A stretch of 64,000 nt of DNA. Source: Calditerrivibrio nitroreducens DSM 19672. GTDB taxonomy: Bacteria > Chrysiogenota > Deferribacteres > Deferribacterales > Calditerrivibrionaceae. The notes beneath the pieces are model-generated. The model made no database searches, had not been told where the DNA came from, and saw only the letters and a program-made list of their open reading frames with translations. The DNA is taken from positions 1,653,001-1,717,000 of the forward strand of contig NC_014758.1 in the NCBI RefSeq assembly GCF_000183405.1, given 5' to 3'. Below are positions 23,954 to 33,446 of this stretch, in pieces. The translations under genes and the position numbers were made by a program. Numbering within the stretch: position 1 is the stretch's first letter; each line of letters starts with the position of its first letter.

Positions 23954-25135
23954 TCAATTTACTCTCATATTGAAAAAATTGGCTTTATAATAATAAATGA
24001 TATCATTGAGAAGATAATAGTATTTATCGATATTTTTAGCAATGAATAGAGGATTGGTGATATTTTTGATAGGTATAAACATAGCTGAAGGATCTCGAAA
24101 ACACTCCCAATCGCACTTATTACAATCGGTTTTTATACCGATCTCACCATCAAGACTCAGGAAATCCCCAAATGAGAGTTCACTTTTAAATCCACAGGGG
24201 TATAAATTCCCAGAAGTATCCACAAAAAAGAAACTTTCACCCCCAAGACATCCAATAATTTCCTTATTATCGTACTGTTCTATAAGATTTTTAATCGAAA
24301 CAAGTGGTGTAAAAATCTTTATTTTCCTTCTATATTTTTTTACCACATCAAAAATGACTTTGTAAAGGATCTTTTTCTCTTCCTCTGAATATCGTACGAT
24401 ATATTCTGAAGACTCCGCCTTATACACAGCCCCCTCAAAACTCATTGGATAACATAAATTTGCAATTTTAAATCCAAGAGAAATGGCAAAATCAAAAAAT
24501 TTTGACAGACCTTTGTAATAATTATCGTAGAATGCATCCGGATAAAAATGTCCGTTTAATTCATAAGTGGGGTCATTCACCTCAAGCAAACGATTTATCC
24601 CTAAATTCACAGAAGGGTGTAGTTTGTAATTTTCAAAAATTACAAGACCTTTTTCAATCCCCTCAATTACCCCCGTCAACCCCCTGTTTTTTTCATGTTT
24701 TTGGGTATCCCAGCTATCAATACTTATCCAGAAGGTATACAGATTCGATTCAATTATAGCCTCGGCAAGTTTTGAAACCCTCTTTTCAAAATCTGGCTTA
24801 ACATGATTCATGAATAAAAAACCATTTGTACCGGTTCGGGTGTACTTAATCCCATTTTTTGAAGCATATGAGAGTGCTTCAAAAAGATCATTTCTCATTA
24901 AAAGTGGCTCACCACCAGTAATGGATAATGCTTTTATTCCCATAGCTGCCGCTTTATCTATGATCAAATTTAACCTACTTAAATCCAACTTACTTCTGCT
25001 ATAATTTTTTGATATATTCATTCCACACTGGGGACACTTTGCATTACAGATATCTGTCATCTGAATGATCATCTGTTTTGGTATCTTTTTTCGAAATACC
25101 ACGTTTATAATCTCTAATAATTCATTGTATTTCAT
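23954..25135 (-). CDS. Radical SAM protein with SPASM-like C-terminus
   Basis: CNAKCPQC (about 30-37) is the radical SAM cluster motif and ITGGEPLL the SAM-binding motif. The C-terminal third has Cys residues (CGFKSELSFGDF, then CNKCDWEC) as in SPASM domains that hold extra iron-sulfur clusters. I start it at the ATG at 25135 (393 aa), where GGAG sits 6 nt upstream inside the end of the preceding gene. It follows the PHP-glycosyltransferase fusion with only 2 nt between, so it may modify a sugar, lipid or peptide in the same pathway. The substrate is unknown. Confidence 0.85.
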   Translation of the reverse strand: MKYNELLEIINVVFRKKIPKQMIIQMTDICNAKCPQCGMNISKNYSRSKLDLSRLNLIIDKAAAMGIKALSITGGEPLLMRNDLFEALSYASKNGIKYTRTGTNGFLFMNHVKPDFEKRVSKLAEAIIESNLYTFWISIDSWDTQKHEKNRGLTGVIEGIEKGLVIFENYKLHPSVNLGINRLLEVNDPTYELNGHFYPDAFYDNYYKGLSKFFDFAISLGFKIANLCYPMSFEGAVYKAESSEYIVRYSEEEKKILYKVIFDVVKKYRRKIKIFTPLVSIKNLIEQYDNKEIIGCLGGESFFFVDTSGNLYPCGFKSELSFGDFLSLDGEIGIKTDCNKCDWECFRDPSAMFIPIKNITNPLFIAKNIDKYYYLLNDIIYYYKANFFNMRVN

Positions 25136-25137
25136 GG

Positions 25138-27471
25138 TTATCTCCATAAAAATAGATCTTCAAGGAGAGCCTTCCATTCGTACCTCTGCTTTACATTTTT
25201 CACAGCTTCAAACCTCATATTGTTTATGATATCTTCACCGTATAGTCTTTTTTCTATTAGTTCTGACACTTTTGTAACCCAATCATCAAGATTACCCGAT
25301 TTTGCCACAAAACCTGTAACACCATCTATAATTATCTCTTTTGGTCCCCCCACATCTGAAACCACAGCAGGTAAACCACAAGCCTGAGCCTCCAAAACGG
25401 CCATTCCAAAGGTATCAGTAGTACTTGGAAAAAGAAATATATCCCCGAATGAGTAATACTTTGTCATCTCATTCTCTTTTACCCTACCTGTAAAAATTAT
25501 ATCTCTATCCCTATGCTCCCTGCTTAATTTTTCAAGGTATGGGCCATCCCCCACAATGAATAGCCTGGTCTTTAGTTCTTTAAATCTAACTCTGACCCCA
25601 TAAAAAACCTTCAAAAGAAAGTCTATATTTTTATCCTTTGAAATTCTACCCGCATAGATCAGATTAATTGAATTAATTTCACTCAATCTGTATATCGGAA
25701 AATATTTATTGGTGTCGATCCCTCTTTTAAAAATCGATATACGTGGATTATATAGCCCTCTGTTGTTTAAAATATCGATATACTCTTTTGAAGGAACCTT
25801 TATCTCATCAAATTGGTTGTAAAAATAATTTACATACTTATCAACCATAGCTGATAAAGAATCATCTTTTTTAATCTCATATATTTCACTGCTAAAATCT
25901 GTATGGTAAATTCCAGTTGTTTTTATCCCCATCACCTTCCCAAGAATTAGCCCCACAATACCCATCGGACCAGGGGTTGATATAATAATTTCATCAGGTG
26001 CAAATCTATAAAGTTTTGACATTACATCCATAAAAGAAGGGATATGCAATTTTATCTTTTTATAATATGGCAGAGTAAAATCGAAGATGCTTTTACAATT
26101 TACAAAATTTTTAGGTAGATTTTTTACCTCATCTTCATGAAGAGAACCAAAGATGGCGAGTGGCATATCATATTCAATAGCTTTAAAACCTATATTCTTC
26201 AACGTAACAGAAACACCATTTAAATCGTTTATAGTATCAGTAAACCACGCCACCCTTTTGTACATGTTTCCATTTCCATTTAAAAACTTCCGCCTTAATT
26301 CCAATGCGATTTTATGATCTTTATAACTTTGCTTAAGGGAAGAGAAGAAAGGTACACTTGCAAAAAAACCTGGCAGAGAACCTATAATTGATTTATATAT
26401 ATAATCTAATGATATTTTCGAATCTTTTTTGAATTTTTTCAGAAGTAATTTCAAGTATTCATCTATTAACTCTGAGGCCTTCTCGTAAGTGTAACTTATC
26501 TTACGTTCCATTTCATCTTCTGGTATCCTTTTTAGATTATCCAGCAGATCTACAACTATCTCATTTATCTCACTTTTCTTTTTCAATTTCCTAAATTTAA
26601 GTTTCTTTAAAATAGAATCTTTCTTTCTGGTGGCGATACTGGATATAATGTCATCCAGAAGTCCACCTGTCATCTGAATCAAACTACTTTTCTGGGAATA
26701 ATCGTATGAGATTTTGTATATGTTAAAAGCGAGGGTATAGAAATCTGCTGAGTTGCCCAGGCCTAAAGTTTTCCTATCTTTGAGAGCCTGAATAAATGTT
26801 TCTCTGTTATTTGCAAAATCAGAACATGTGTAGGCTTTCCCCATCAAAAGCCCGGAATGATCATCTGAACCACCCGTAAACCCCTTTTCCCAATTGTATT
26901 TTGATAAATTTAAATTATGTTTATTTAGAAGTTGTTCGAATCTTTTTTTCGTAATACCTAACAGGATATCGGTGATTGTCTTGTTGTAAATATCACCTCT
27001 ACAGCCATTTATTGTTTCAAAGTTATCAAACATCAGAATAAGCTTTTCGATATGTTCAATCGTTAATTTCTCATTTATAGAATATATCGGATGTGCCACA
27101 GAATGGGCAATCCCTTTTTCATAGATAAACTCCCTCAATTCATAAATATTGTATCTTAATCTCTGTATCTCCTCAAATTCAGATTCAGTAATATCATAGC
27201 AAAGGATATGAATCTTACAGTCATCTTCAGGAAAATGGGCGGTTGATTCCACCGATATGAAAGTATCTGTATCATACTTCTCTTTCAATTTTAAACACCC
27301 TTTTATGGTATTGTGATCCGTAATGGTCACTAAATCCATCCCCCTATCTTTTAGCTTAAAATAGAGCGTTTCCGGTTCGGTGTAAGATTCGGCTGCTCCA
27401 ATTTTCCTTAAAAACCACTCCGATGGCTTTCGGGAATATTTTGAATGTACATGAAGATCCGCTTTTATCAT
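25138..27471 (-). CDS. PHP-domain/glycosyltransferase family 4 fusion protein
   Basis: Two enzyme domains in 777 aa. Residues 1-260 form a PHP phosphoesterase-like domain with ADLHVHSKYS, TITDHNT, HSVAHPI and GGSDDHSGL, giving the metal-binding His and Asp residues. About 400-777 form a GT-B glycosyltransferase with STPGPMGIVG, YAGRISKDKN, and FLFPSTTDTFGMAVLEAQA, which is the sugar-nucleotide Glu motif. A helical linker, with Lys-rich segments, lies between. The arrangement suggests lipid or polysaccharide glycosylation with a linked hydrolytic step; acceptor and donor are unknown. Confidence 0.88.
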   Translation of the reverse strand: MIKADLHVHSKYSRKPSEWFLRKIGAAESYTEPETLYFKLKDRGMDLVTITDHNTIKGCLKLKEKYDTDTFISVESTAHFPEDDCKIHILCYDITESEFEEIQRLRYNIYELREFIYEKGIAHSVAHPIYSINEKLTIEHIEKLILMFDNFETINGCRGDIYNKTITDILLGITKKRFEQLLNKHNLNLSKYNWEKGFTGGSDDHSGLLMGKAYTCSDFANNRETFIQALKDRKTLGLGNSADFYTLAFNIYKISYDYSQKSSLIQMTGGLLDDIISSIATRKKDSILKKLKFRKLKKKSEINEIVVDLLDNLKRIPEDEMERKISYTYEKASELIDEYLKLLLKKFKKDSKISLDYIYKSIIGSLPGFFASVPFFSSLKQSYKDHKIALELRRKFLNGNGNMYKRVAWFTDTINDLNGVSVTLKNIGFKAIEYDMPLAIFGSLHEDEVKNLPKNFVNCKSIFDFTLPYYKKIKLHIPSFMDVMSKLYRFAPDEIIISTPGPMGIVGLILGKVMGIKTTGIYHTDFSSEIYEIKKDDSLSAMVDKYVNYFYNQFDEIKVPSKEYIDILNNRGLYNPRISIFKRGIDTNKYFPIYRLSEINSINLIYAGRISKDKNIDFLLKVFYGVRVRFKELKTRLFIVGDGPYLEKLSREHRDRDIIFTGRVKENEMTKYYSFGDIFLFPSTTDTFGMAVLEAQACGLPAVVSDVGGPKEIIIDGVTGFVAKSGNLDDWVTKVSELIEKRLYGEDIINNMRFEAVKNVKQRYEWKALLEDLFLWR

Positions 27472-27523
27472 TCAAAAACCTCTCAATTTTAATATTACAA
27501 AACTAATCCAATACTATCCCAGC

Positions 27524-28885
27524 CTATAGAATATCAGCTGCTATTTTTGATACTTCACTCCGTTCACATTTAGTCATAATGATGGTTACAGCCAGTTCAC
27601 TTTTTGCCTTTTGAAAACGCTCACTTGCATAGACAAGTCCATTATCCCTTTCATCCACAAAAGGGTTATCTATCTGATAGATATCGCCTGTCAAAACAAT
27701 TTTAGAGTTTTTACCCACTCTGGTTATAATGGTCTTTACTTCGTGGGGGGTGAGATTTTGGGACTCATCAATTATGATAAATGAATTATGAAATGTCCTC
27801 CCCCTGATATAGGTAAGCCCCTCTACCTCGATTATGTTTGTACTTTTTAGATAATCAAGTGTAATATCTGACCAGAATTTATCCTGTTTACTCCCATTTC
27901 CTTCTTTGACACCAGAATTTGATAATACGAGATCTAAATTGTCATAGATAGGTTTCAACCAGGGATCCAGCTTATTCTGGATATCACCCGGTAGATAACC
28001 AAGATCTCTACCCATTGGAACCGGTGAACGACTGATAACAAGTTTTTTGTATCTTTTATTTAAAACCTGCGTAAGCCCAGCTGCTATTGACAATAGAGTT
28101 TTACCCGTACCAGCGATACCTATTGCAAAGATTATCTTGATGTCGGAATCCATTAGTGCATCAAGAAAGATCTTCTGTTGATAATTGGTGGGGATGACTC
28201 CTATGGGATAATCCAGAACGTCAAATCTCACATAGCTATCATCCCTGAAATTATATTTTACCAGAGCACTTTTTCGATCGTAAATGTTGGATTTTAAAAG
28301 AAGATATCTCCCATCCATAGTTGTATCATTTTTCTGCACATATCCACATAGTTCATCTCTTTTCACAAAGCCATTTTCAAATAGAGTGTCTAATAGCTGA
28401 TCCTCCACGTATAGAATATCATTATTTACTATCAGATTATAATTGCTCTTGTCATGATAATAATCCTCAGATTTTATACCTAATAAACTTGCTTTAATCC
28501 TTAAACTTATATCTTTACTCACCAATATCACGTTATCCCCAAACTCCTCAATACACTGAAGAACAATCTTTAAAATGATATTGTCAGCTTTGTTATTTTC
28601 AAACTCTACCGGTAAAGTAACATCTTTGCATAGATATCTTACATAAATCCTTCCCCCTGACTCCAGATCGATCCCGGAAATCAGATCCCCATAACCTCTT
28701 ATTTTCTCGAAATTTCTTATAAATTCCCTTGCATAAAACCCTTTTAAGTCATAAAAACTTTTAAACCTATCCAATTCTTCAAGGCAGATGGCGGGTATTA
28801 TGATATCATTATCCTGGAAAGTATCAAGACAATTTGGGGAGTGGAGTAATACGTTTGTATCAAGAATAAAAAACTTTTTTTTCAT
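27524..28885 (-). CDS. PhoH-like protein with N-terminal PIN domain (PhoH2 type)
   Basis: A 453-aa protein with a PIN RNase domain (about 1-150; ILDTNVLLH and the later acidic residues) fused to a PhoH ATPase (GIAGTGKTLL near 255 as Walker A, FIIIDESQN as Walker B). PhoH2 proteins are RNA helicase/RNase enzymes and are thought to act in RNA turnover. Domain order and length are normal. It lies 16 nt downstream of the EAL-CBS-GGDEF gene. Confidence 0.92.
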   Translation of the reverse strand: MKKKFFILDTNVLLHSPNCLDTFQDNDIIIPAICLEELDRFKSFYDLKGFYAREFIRNFEKIRGYGDLISGIDLESGGRIYVRYLCKDVTLPVEFENNKADNIILKIVLQCIEEFGDNVILVSKDISLRIKASLLGIKSEDYYHDKSNYNLIVNNDILYVEDQLLDTLFENGFVKRDELCGYVQKNDTTMDGRYLLLKSNIYDRKSALVKYNFRDDSYVRFDVLDYPIGVIPTNYQQKIFLDALMDSDIKIIFAIGIAGTGKTLLSIAAGLTQVLNKRYKKLVISRSPVPMGRDLGYLPGDIQNKLDPWLKPIYDNLDLVLSNSGVKEGNGSKQDKFWSDITLDYLKSTNIIEVEGLTYIRGRTFHNSFIIIDESQNLTPHEVKTIITRVGKNSKIVLTGDIYQIDNPFVDERDNGLVYASERFQKAKSELAVTIIMTKCERSEVSKIAADIL

Positions 28886-28901
28886 AGTATACTCCCATAA
28901 T

Positions 28902-30674
28902 TTATCTGCTCAAGATTGTAGCAATGGAAATCTTTGTATCATTAGTTTTTGCATTTTTTTTAAGATCAGCTATCAATCTGGAAAGATCCTGATCAGTTAT
29001 TTCCACATTAAATTTTGGCACCTCAACTATAGCAGCACTTATCCCCAACAGAGGAAAATTTTTTAAATTACCACTGCGATCCACAGACTGGTATGATTTG
29101 TTCACAACCTCCTCAAAAGAATAAAATGAGGTACTGAATTGTTTAAATTCATCGATAATACCAGAGATCATTGCCATTACTTTTCCACATTCATACTCTT
29201 TAAAAGTAATTGACAGGAAAAAGTCATCTCCACCGATGTGTCCGATAAAGATCTCTTTGTTTCCAGACCTTTTCAAACCCTTTAATATCTCCCCAAAACC
29301 TTTTATTGCCCTATCCCCAACCCTGAAGCCGAATTTATCGTTGAAAGGCTTAAAATTGTCAAAATCGAAATAAACGATGTAATTTACATTATCCTCATCT
29401 TTTAAAATTTTATTTATGTTAGCAGCTATGGCAGCATTACCCGGTAAGCCTGTGAGGGGATTCGTCTCCAGTGCCTCCTGCATCCTGATTTCATTTAAGA
29501 TTTTGAGAACTACATTATTAGTCAAAAATCCGATATACTCGTTGTCATTCGTTACAAATATACCCTGCGAATCAAACGTTACTATCAGTTTCAATACATC
29601 ATCTATTTTCGTTCTTATATCAACCTTTGGCATCTTTTTCATAAAATCTTTAATCGTCTTTTTATGTAGCTTACTCGTCAGAAGCTCTCGACCAAAAGGG
29701 GAGTATATATATTCCCTTAGATCCGTTTCAAAAACCACCCCCACGGGTGAAAAGTTGTTATCCACCAATGGGATGAAGTCGTAATTTGAATTCTGAAATC
29801 TGCTAAAAAGATCCTCTATATTACTATCGATCTTCAAAGGCGGGATAAAAAGCATACCCTCTCTTATGCGATTATTAAAACCGTTACTTTTCCTTCTATC
29901 TGAATTATAAAGAGACTCGATATCATCATATTTTAATTTAATGGAGTAAGGATCCGTTGTGGGCTTTTGTATAAAATAACCCTGTATCAATTCTATATTA
30001 AAATTCTTAAGACAATAGTACTCCTCTTCTGTCTCCACTCCTTCAGCAATCAAAGTGATTCCAAGAGAGCTTGATATATCTTTTATAGCTGATACAAGAG
30101 ACATTTTTCTATTGTCTTTATGAATTTCTCTTATCAAAAATTTATCAAGCTTTATATAATCCGCTTCGGAATGGTAGAGAAGTTCGAAATTAGAAAAACC
30201 AGTGCCAAAATCATCTATTGCCAGCTTGAATCCTGAAGCCTTTGCCCTTAAAAGGACCTTGTTGTAGATGGCGGTAAAGCTATGATTTAACCCTTCGTTG
30301 AGTTCCAGACACCAATTATTCACAGGGATCTTAAACTCATTTAATACCTGCTCGGTAAAACCGAAATTATAATCCGGCATTTCCATAATCCTATGGTCGT
30401 AGTTGTAGAATATAATGATATTTCTATAATTTTTTATTTTTGAAACCTTTTCCGCCACCTTTTTTCTCAACATTTTTTCAAGAGGAACGAGAACCTGATC
30501 GTTGTAAGCTTCATCAAAAAAACTATTTATAGATTTAAATCCAACCTCTTCCACCCCTCTGATAAGAAACTCCACACCGAATAACCTACCTGATATAGTG
30601 GAAACAATAGGCTGGACAGCATAATCGATCTTTTCAAGCTTTTTTTCCCATTTTTCAAAAAAAATATGTTTCAT
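28902..30674 (-). CDS. EAL-CBS-GGDEF c-di-GMP protein
   Basis: Three modules in 590 aa. An EAL phosphodiesterase domain (about 15-250) retains ELNEGLN, LAIDDFGTGFSN and AEGVETEEE, but the signature motif reads EFL rather than EAL. A CBS pair follows (about 270-395), likely an adenine-nucleotide sensor. A GGDEF domain closes the protein with IGGDDFFLSI, GGDDF rather than GGDEF, and TGLPGNAAI at its start. The layout is that of large c-di-GMP turnover proteins with a CBS regulator. Which activity survives cannot be told from sequence. It is soluble and divergent from the EAL gene at 30812. Confidence 0.9.
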   Translation of the reverse strand: MKHIFFEKWEKKLEKIDYAVQPIVSTISGRLFGVEFLIRGVEEVGFKSINSFFDEAYNDQVLVPLEKMLRKKVAEKVSKIKNYRNIIIFYNYDHRIMEMPDYNFGFTEQVLNEFKIPVNNWCLELNEGLNHSFTAIYNKVLLRAKASGFKLAIDDFGTGFSNFELLYHSEADYIKLDKFLIREIHKDNRKMSLVSAIKDISSSLGITLIAEGVETEEEYYCLKNFNIELIQGYFIQKPTTDPYSIKLKYDDIESLYNSDRRKSNGFNNRIREGMLFIPPLKIDSNIEDLFSRFQNSNYDFIPLVDNNFSPVGVVFETDLREYIYSPFGRELLTSKLHKKTIKDFMKKMPKVDIRTKIDDVLKLIVTFDSQGIFVTNDNEYIGFLTNNVVLKILNEIRMQEALETNPLTGLPGNAAIAANINKILKDEDNVNYIVYFDFDNFKPFNDKFGFRVGDRAIKGFGEILKGLKRSGNKEIFIGHIGGDDFFLSITFKEYECGKVMAMISGIIDEFKQFSTSFYSFEEVVNKSYQSVDRSGNLKNFPLLGISAAIVEVPKFNVEITDQDLSRLIADLKKNAKTNDTKISIATILSR

Positions 30675-30777
30675 AACGGGGTTTATATAGAAAAAAGATT
30701 ATAAAAGTTTTATAAAAATGTCAAAAAAATGAAAATTCCCAGCAGAGTAAATTTTCGTGGTATTATTCCTCTTATTA

Positions 30778-30786
30778 TGCTATAAT
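30778..30786 (+). promoter_or_regulatory. Extended -10 promoter for the EAL gene
   Basis: TGCTATAAT at 30778-30786 is an exact extended -10 element. No good -35 lies upstream, as expected for this promoter type. A GGGAGG ribosome site follows at 30803-30808. Confidence 0.6.
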
Positions 30787-30811
30787 GTTTATGATAAAAT
30801 AAGGGAGGATT

Positions 30812-31873
30812 ATGAAGATGAGCTGCGAAAAATGCACAACAACAAAAACATTACCTGAGGATTCCAAAAAAATAGTTATTTTTGCATCCCATGAGTATAT
30901 ACTGAGTAAGTTTTTTACAATTTTCAAAAATCGATTCGAGATATCCAACGAAAACGATTACCTTCTCATACACCACAAATTTGATGATTTTATTGAGATA
31001 ATTAGCTCCGCAAATGATTTCACCGAGATCGAGCTGGAAAATATTACCATATTGCCCCTTGAGCCAACATCTTCACCAACATTTGGCGCTTACAAAAATG
31101 CCAAACCCCTTACATACTGGATCAATTTATATCTTTCAAAAGATTTAAAATGGATTCTTGATAATGAATCGATAATTACCTATTTTCAACCAATAATAGA
31201 TGCACATACAAATCAGATAGTGGCCTACGAATGCCTCTCCAGAGGGTTAAAAATGGATGGCACTATAATGCCACCAAACCTTATGTTTCATTCCGCCAGA
31301 AAGACAGAAATGATATTCAATCTTGATAGACAGTGTAGAATCTCAGCGATAAAAAATTCCAAGCTAAAAAAGATAGATAAAATGATCTTTATAAACTTTA
31401 CCCCCACATCAATCTACAATCCAGAATTCTGCCTGAGGGACACAGTCAAGACTGCCACAGAGCTAAACTTTGATTTTAATAAAATAGTTTTTGAAGTAGT
31501 AGAGAGTGATAAAGTGGAAAATTTTGTTCACCTCAAAAGTATCTTGGATTTCTACATAAGAATGGGGTTTAAAGTAGCCCTTGATGATGTTGGTTCCGGA
31601 TACTCATCTCTGAATTTACTTGCATCCTTAAAACCCAACATCGTAAAAATCGACATCGAACTGGTAAGAGACATAGATAAGGATATTGCCAAAAAAGCTA
31701 TCGTTTCATCCCTCGTTGGGATATGTAAAGAGATAGGATCCCTTTCACTCGCTGAAGGGATTGAAACAAGAGGTGAGATGGAAATGTTGAAAAGCATTGG
31801 TGTGGATCTAATGCAGGGATACCTTTTTGGCAAACCTTCTCCGGAGACTTTGGAAGAGATAACCCCCAAATGA
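30812..31873 (+). CDS. EAL-domain c-di-GMP phosphodiesterase-like protein
   Basis: An EAL domain occupies about residues 110-350: YFQPIIDAHTNQIVAYECLSRG (signature as ECL), FINFTP, FEVVESD, VALDDVGSGYSS, VKIDIELVRDI and AEGIETRGEME. About 110 N-terminal residues carry no recognised sensor and start with a Cys pair, SCEKC. With the substituted signature, it may be a c-di-GMP receptor or a weak phosphodiesterase. GGGAGG lies 3 nt before the first ATG and 9 nt before a second in-frame ATG at 30818, so the start could be either. It leads a group with the zinc-ribbon protein and a GGDEF protein. Confidence 0.88.
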   Translation: MKMSCEKCTTTKTLPEDSKKIVIFASHEYILSKFFTIFKNRFEISNENDYLLIHHKFDDFIEIISSANDFTEIELENITILPLEPTSSPTFGAYKNAKPLTYWINLYLSKDLKWILDNESIITYFQPIIDAHTNQIVAYECLSRGLKMDGTIMPPNLMFHSARKTEMIFNLDRQCRISAIKNSKLKKIDKMIFINFTPTSIYNPEFCLRDTVKTATELNFDFNKIVFEVVESDKVENFVHLKSILDFYIRMGFKVALDDVGSGYSSLNLLASLKPNIVKIDIELVRDIDKDIAKKAIVSSLVGICKEIGSLSLAEGIETRGEMEMLKSIGVDLMQGYLFGKPSPETLEEITPK

Positions 31874-31885
31874 ATTTGGCTAATT

Positions 31886-32401
31886 ATGACAGAGAATCAC
31901 CCATTGATCTACTACTTAGATGAAAACAACGTAATCATCAATACCAGTGAAATTTTAGCAAAACAATACATTGGTAAAAACTACTTCGATTCCACATATG
32001 ATGAAATGCTAAAAAAAATTCTATCGAAAATCTTTGATGCTGTAAGAAAAAAAGGATCCCCTTTCAAAACAACCTATAGATGTGATAATGAAGTTGAGTT
32101 AAGATTGTATGAGCTGAAAATAACACCGATGGTAAACAACATTTTAAAATTGAAACATGAACTCATAAATACTACCAAAAGAGAAACAAAACTAAACTTT
32201 TCATCAACTTCAGATATCATTTACACGATGTGTGCCTGGTGTAATAAAATAAAGTATCAAGACAATTTTATCGAACTGGAAGATGCGGTAAATAAAATGC
32301 ATCTTTTAGAATATAATTTTTTACCAAAATTCAGTCACGGAATCTGCCCCGATTGCTACACAGGACTAATAAAGGAGATAGAAGAATACGAAAAAAAATA
32401 A
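31886..32401 (+). CDS. Small protein with CxxC/SHGICPxC cysteine motif
   Basis: A 171-aa protein whose C-terminal half has CAWCNKIKYQDNF and FSHGICPDCYTGL. This Cys pair plus SHGICPxC signature usually ends PAS, GAF or histidine-kinase sensor proteins and probably binds a metal or cluster. The first 85 residues may be a small PAS-like fold, but no motif proves it. It sits between an EAL and a GGDEF gene, so it may supply a sensory input to c-di-GMP turnover. Confidence 0.75.
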   Translation: MTENHPLIYYLDENNVIINTSEILAKQYIGKNYFDSTYDEMLKKILSKIFDAVRKKGSPFKTTYRCDNEVELRLYELKITPMVNNILKLKHELINTTKRETKLNFSSTSDIIYTMCAWCNKIKYQDNFIELEDAVNKMHLLEYNFLPKFSHGICPDCYTGLIKEIEEYEKK

Positions 32402-32413
32402 TTTCATATTATA

Positions 32414-32441
32414 TTGATATTATCTCAAACTTAAATATAAT
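32414..32441 (+). promoter_or_regulatory. Promoter of the GGDEF gene, possibly leaderless
   Basis: TTGATA at 32414-32419 and TATAAT at 32436-32441 are 16 bp apart. The expected start site is about 32448, the A of the start codon. No Shine-Dalgarno sequence precedes that ATG. Confidence 0.55.
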
Positions 32442-32447
32442 TAAAGA

Positions 32448-33446
32448 ATGATAGATAATAAAATAAAGCATTTTCAGTACAAAATTGCTGAGGTTTTGTA
32501 CCTTTTTGCATTTACCATTATTATTGCATCAATAAAATTTTTAGATTCCACAAGCAATAAAGCTAACTATGCAATCCTCGTTTTTTTTCTTATATTCATT
32601 ATCCTTAAATTTTCGATCGATGACAACCTTTTTTCCAGCAAAATATTAAGCTATTACCTGCTTTTTCAATCCCAGAATATTTTTGCAGCATTTATCAATG
32701 GTAGCACCCCTAATCTCTTAATTTTTATGTCTATGTTAGGGCTTTTAATATTTTCAATTGTATTATATGACAAAAAATATTTGGTAGTGCACTTTATAGT
32801 TACAGGAATACTTGCATTTGTTTTTTTTACAACGTTTGATTCAAAAGAAAGCTTTGTATTTTTTATATCTTTACCTTTCATTTTCATAATATCTCTAAAC
32901 TTCAATAAGATATACATAACAACAAGAAATCTCATTACCGAGCTTTCCATAACGGATGAAATGACAGGATTGCTAAATCAAAGCGGTTTTATGAAAAAGA
33001 TCGAGGAGGAGTTTTATAGATCCCAGAGGTATCAAAAAACATTTTCAGTCTTGATGATCGACTCCGATAACCTTAAATTGATCAATGATACTTATGGACA
33101 CAAATACGGTAGTATAGTAATAAAATCGATTGCTGAAGTTATTAAAACAAACATCAGGAGAACTGATTTTGCTGCAAGGTATGGTGGAGATGAGTTTATA
33201 CTTTGCCTGGTGGAAACCGATCTTGATGGGGCACTTGAAGTGGCAGAAAGAATTAGAAAACAATTTGAACTCAAATCTTTTTTCACAAAAGATGAGAAAA
33301 AGTTTACAATAACCATTAGTATCGGTGTAAGCAATTATCCTAAAAGTGGTGACTCCCTTATGGATGTGATAGAGTTGGCAGATAAAGCCATGTACCATTC
33401 CAAAAACTCTGGTAAAAATAAAACATCTTTCCTGCTTAAAAATTAA
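32448..33446 (+). CDS. Membrane-anchored GGDEF diguanylate cyclase
   Basis: Makes cyclic di-GMP from two GTP. About six hydrophobic segments fill residues 10-165, followed by a GGDEF domain with LSITDEMTGLLNQ at its start and ARYGGDEFILCL (about 244-255) as the active site. No RxxD inhibitory site is obvious directly upstream of the signature. The catalytic motif is intact, so this is the best candidate for a working cyclase here. The start ATG has no SD and may be at the mRNA 5' end. Confidence 0.92.
   Translation: MIDNKIKHFQYKIAEVLYLFAFTIIIASIKFLDSTSNKANYAILVFFLIFIILKFSIDDNLFSSKILSYYLLFQSQNIFAAFINGSTPNLLIFMSMLGLLIFSIVLYDKKYLVVHFIVTGILAFVFFTTFDSKESFVFFISLPFIFIISLNFNKIYITTRNLITELSITDEMTGLLNQSGFMKKIEEEFYRSQRYQKTFSVLMIDSDNLKLINDTYGHKYGSIVIKSIAEVIKTNIRRTDFAARYGGDEFILCLVETDLDGALEVAERIRKQFELKSFFTKDEKKFTITISIGVSNYPKSGDSLMDVIELADKAMYHSKNSGKNKTSFLLKN

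Noticed and set aside
24042-24759. Plus-strand frames antisense to the radical SAM gene
   Set aside because: They lack SD and overlap a gene with clear catalytic motifs.
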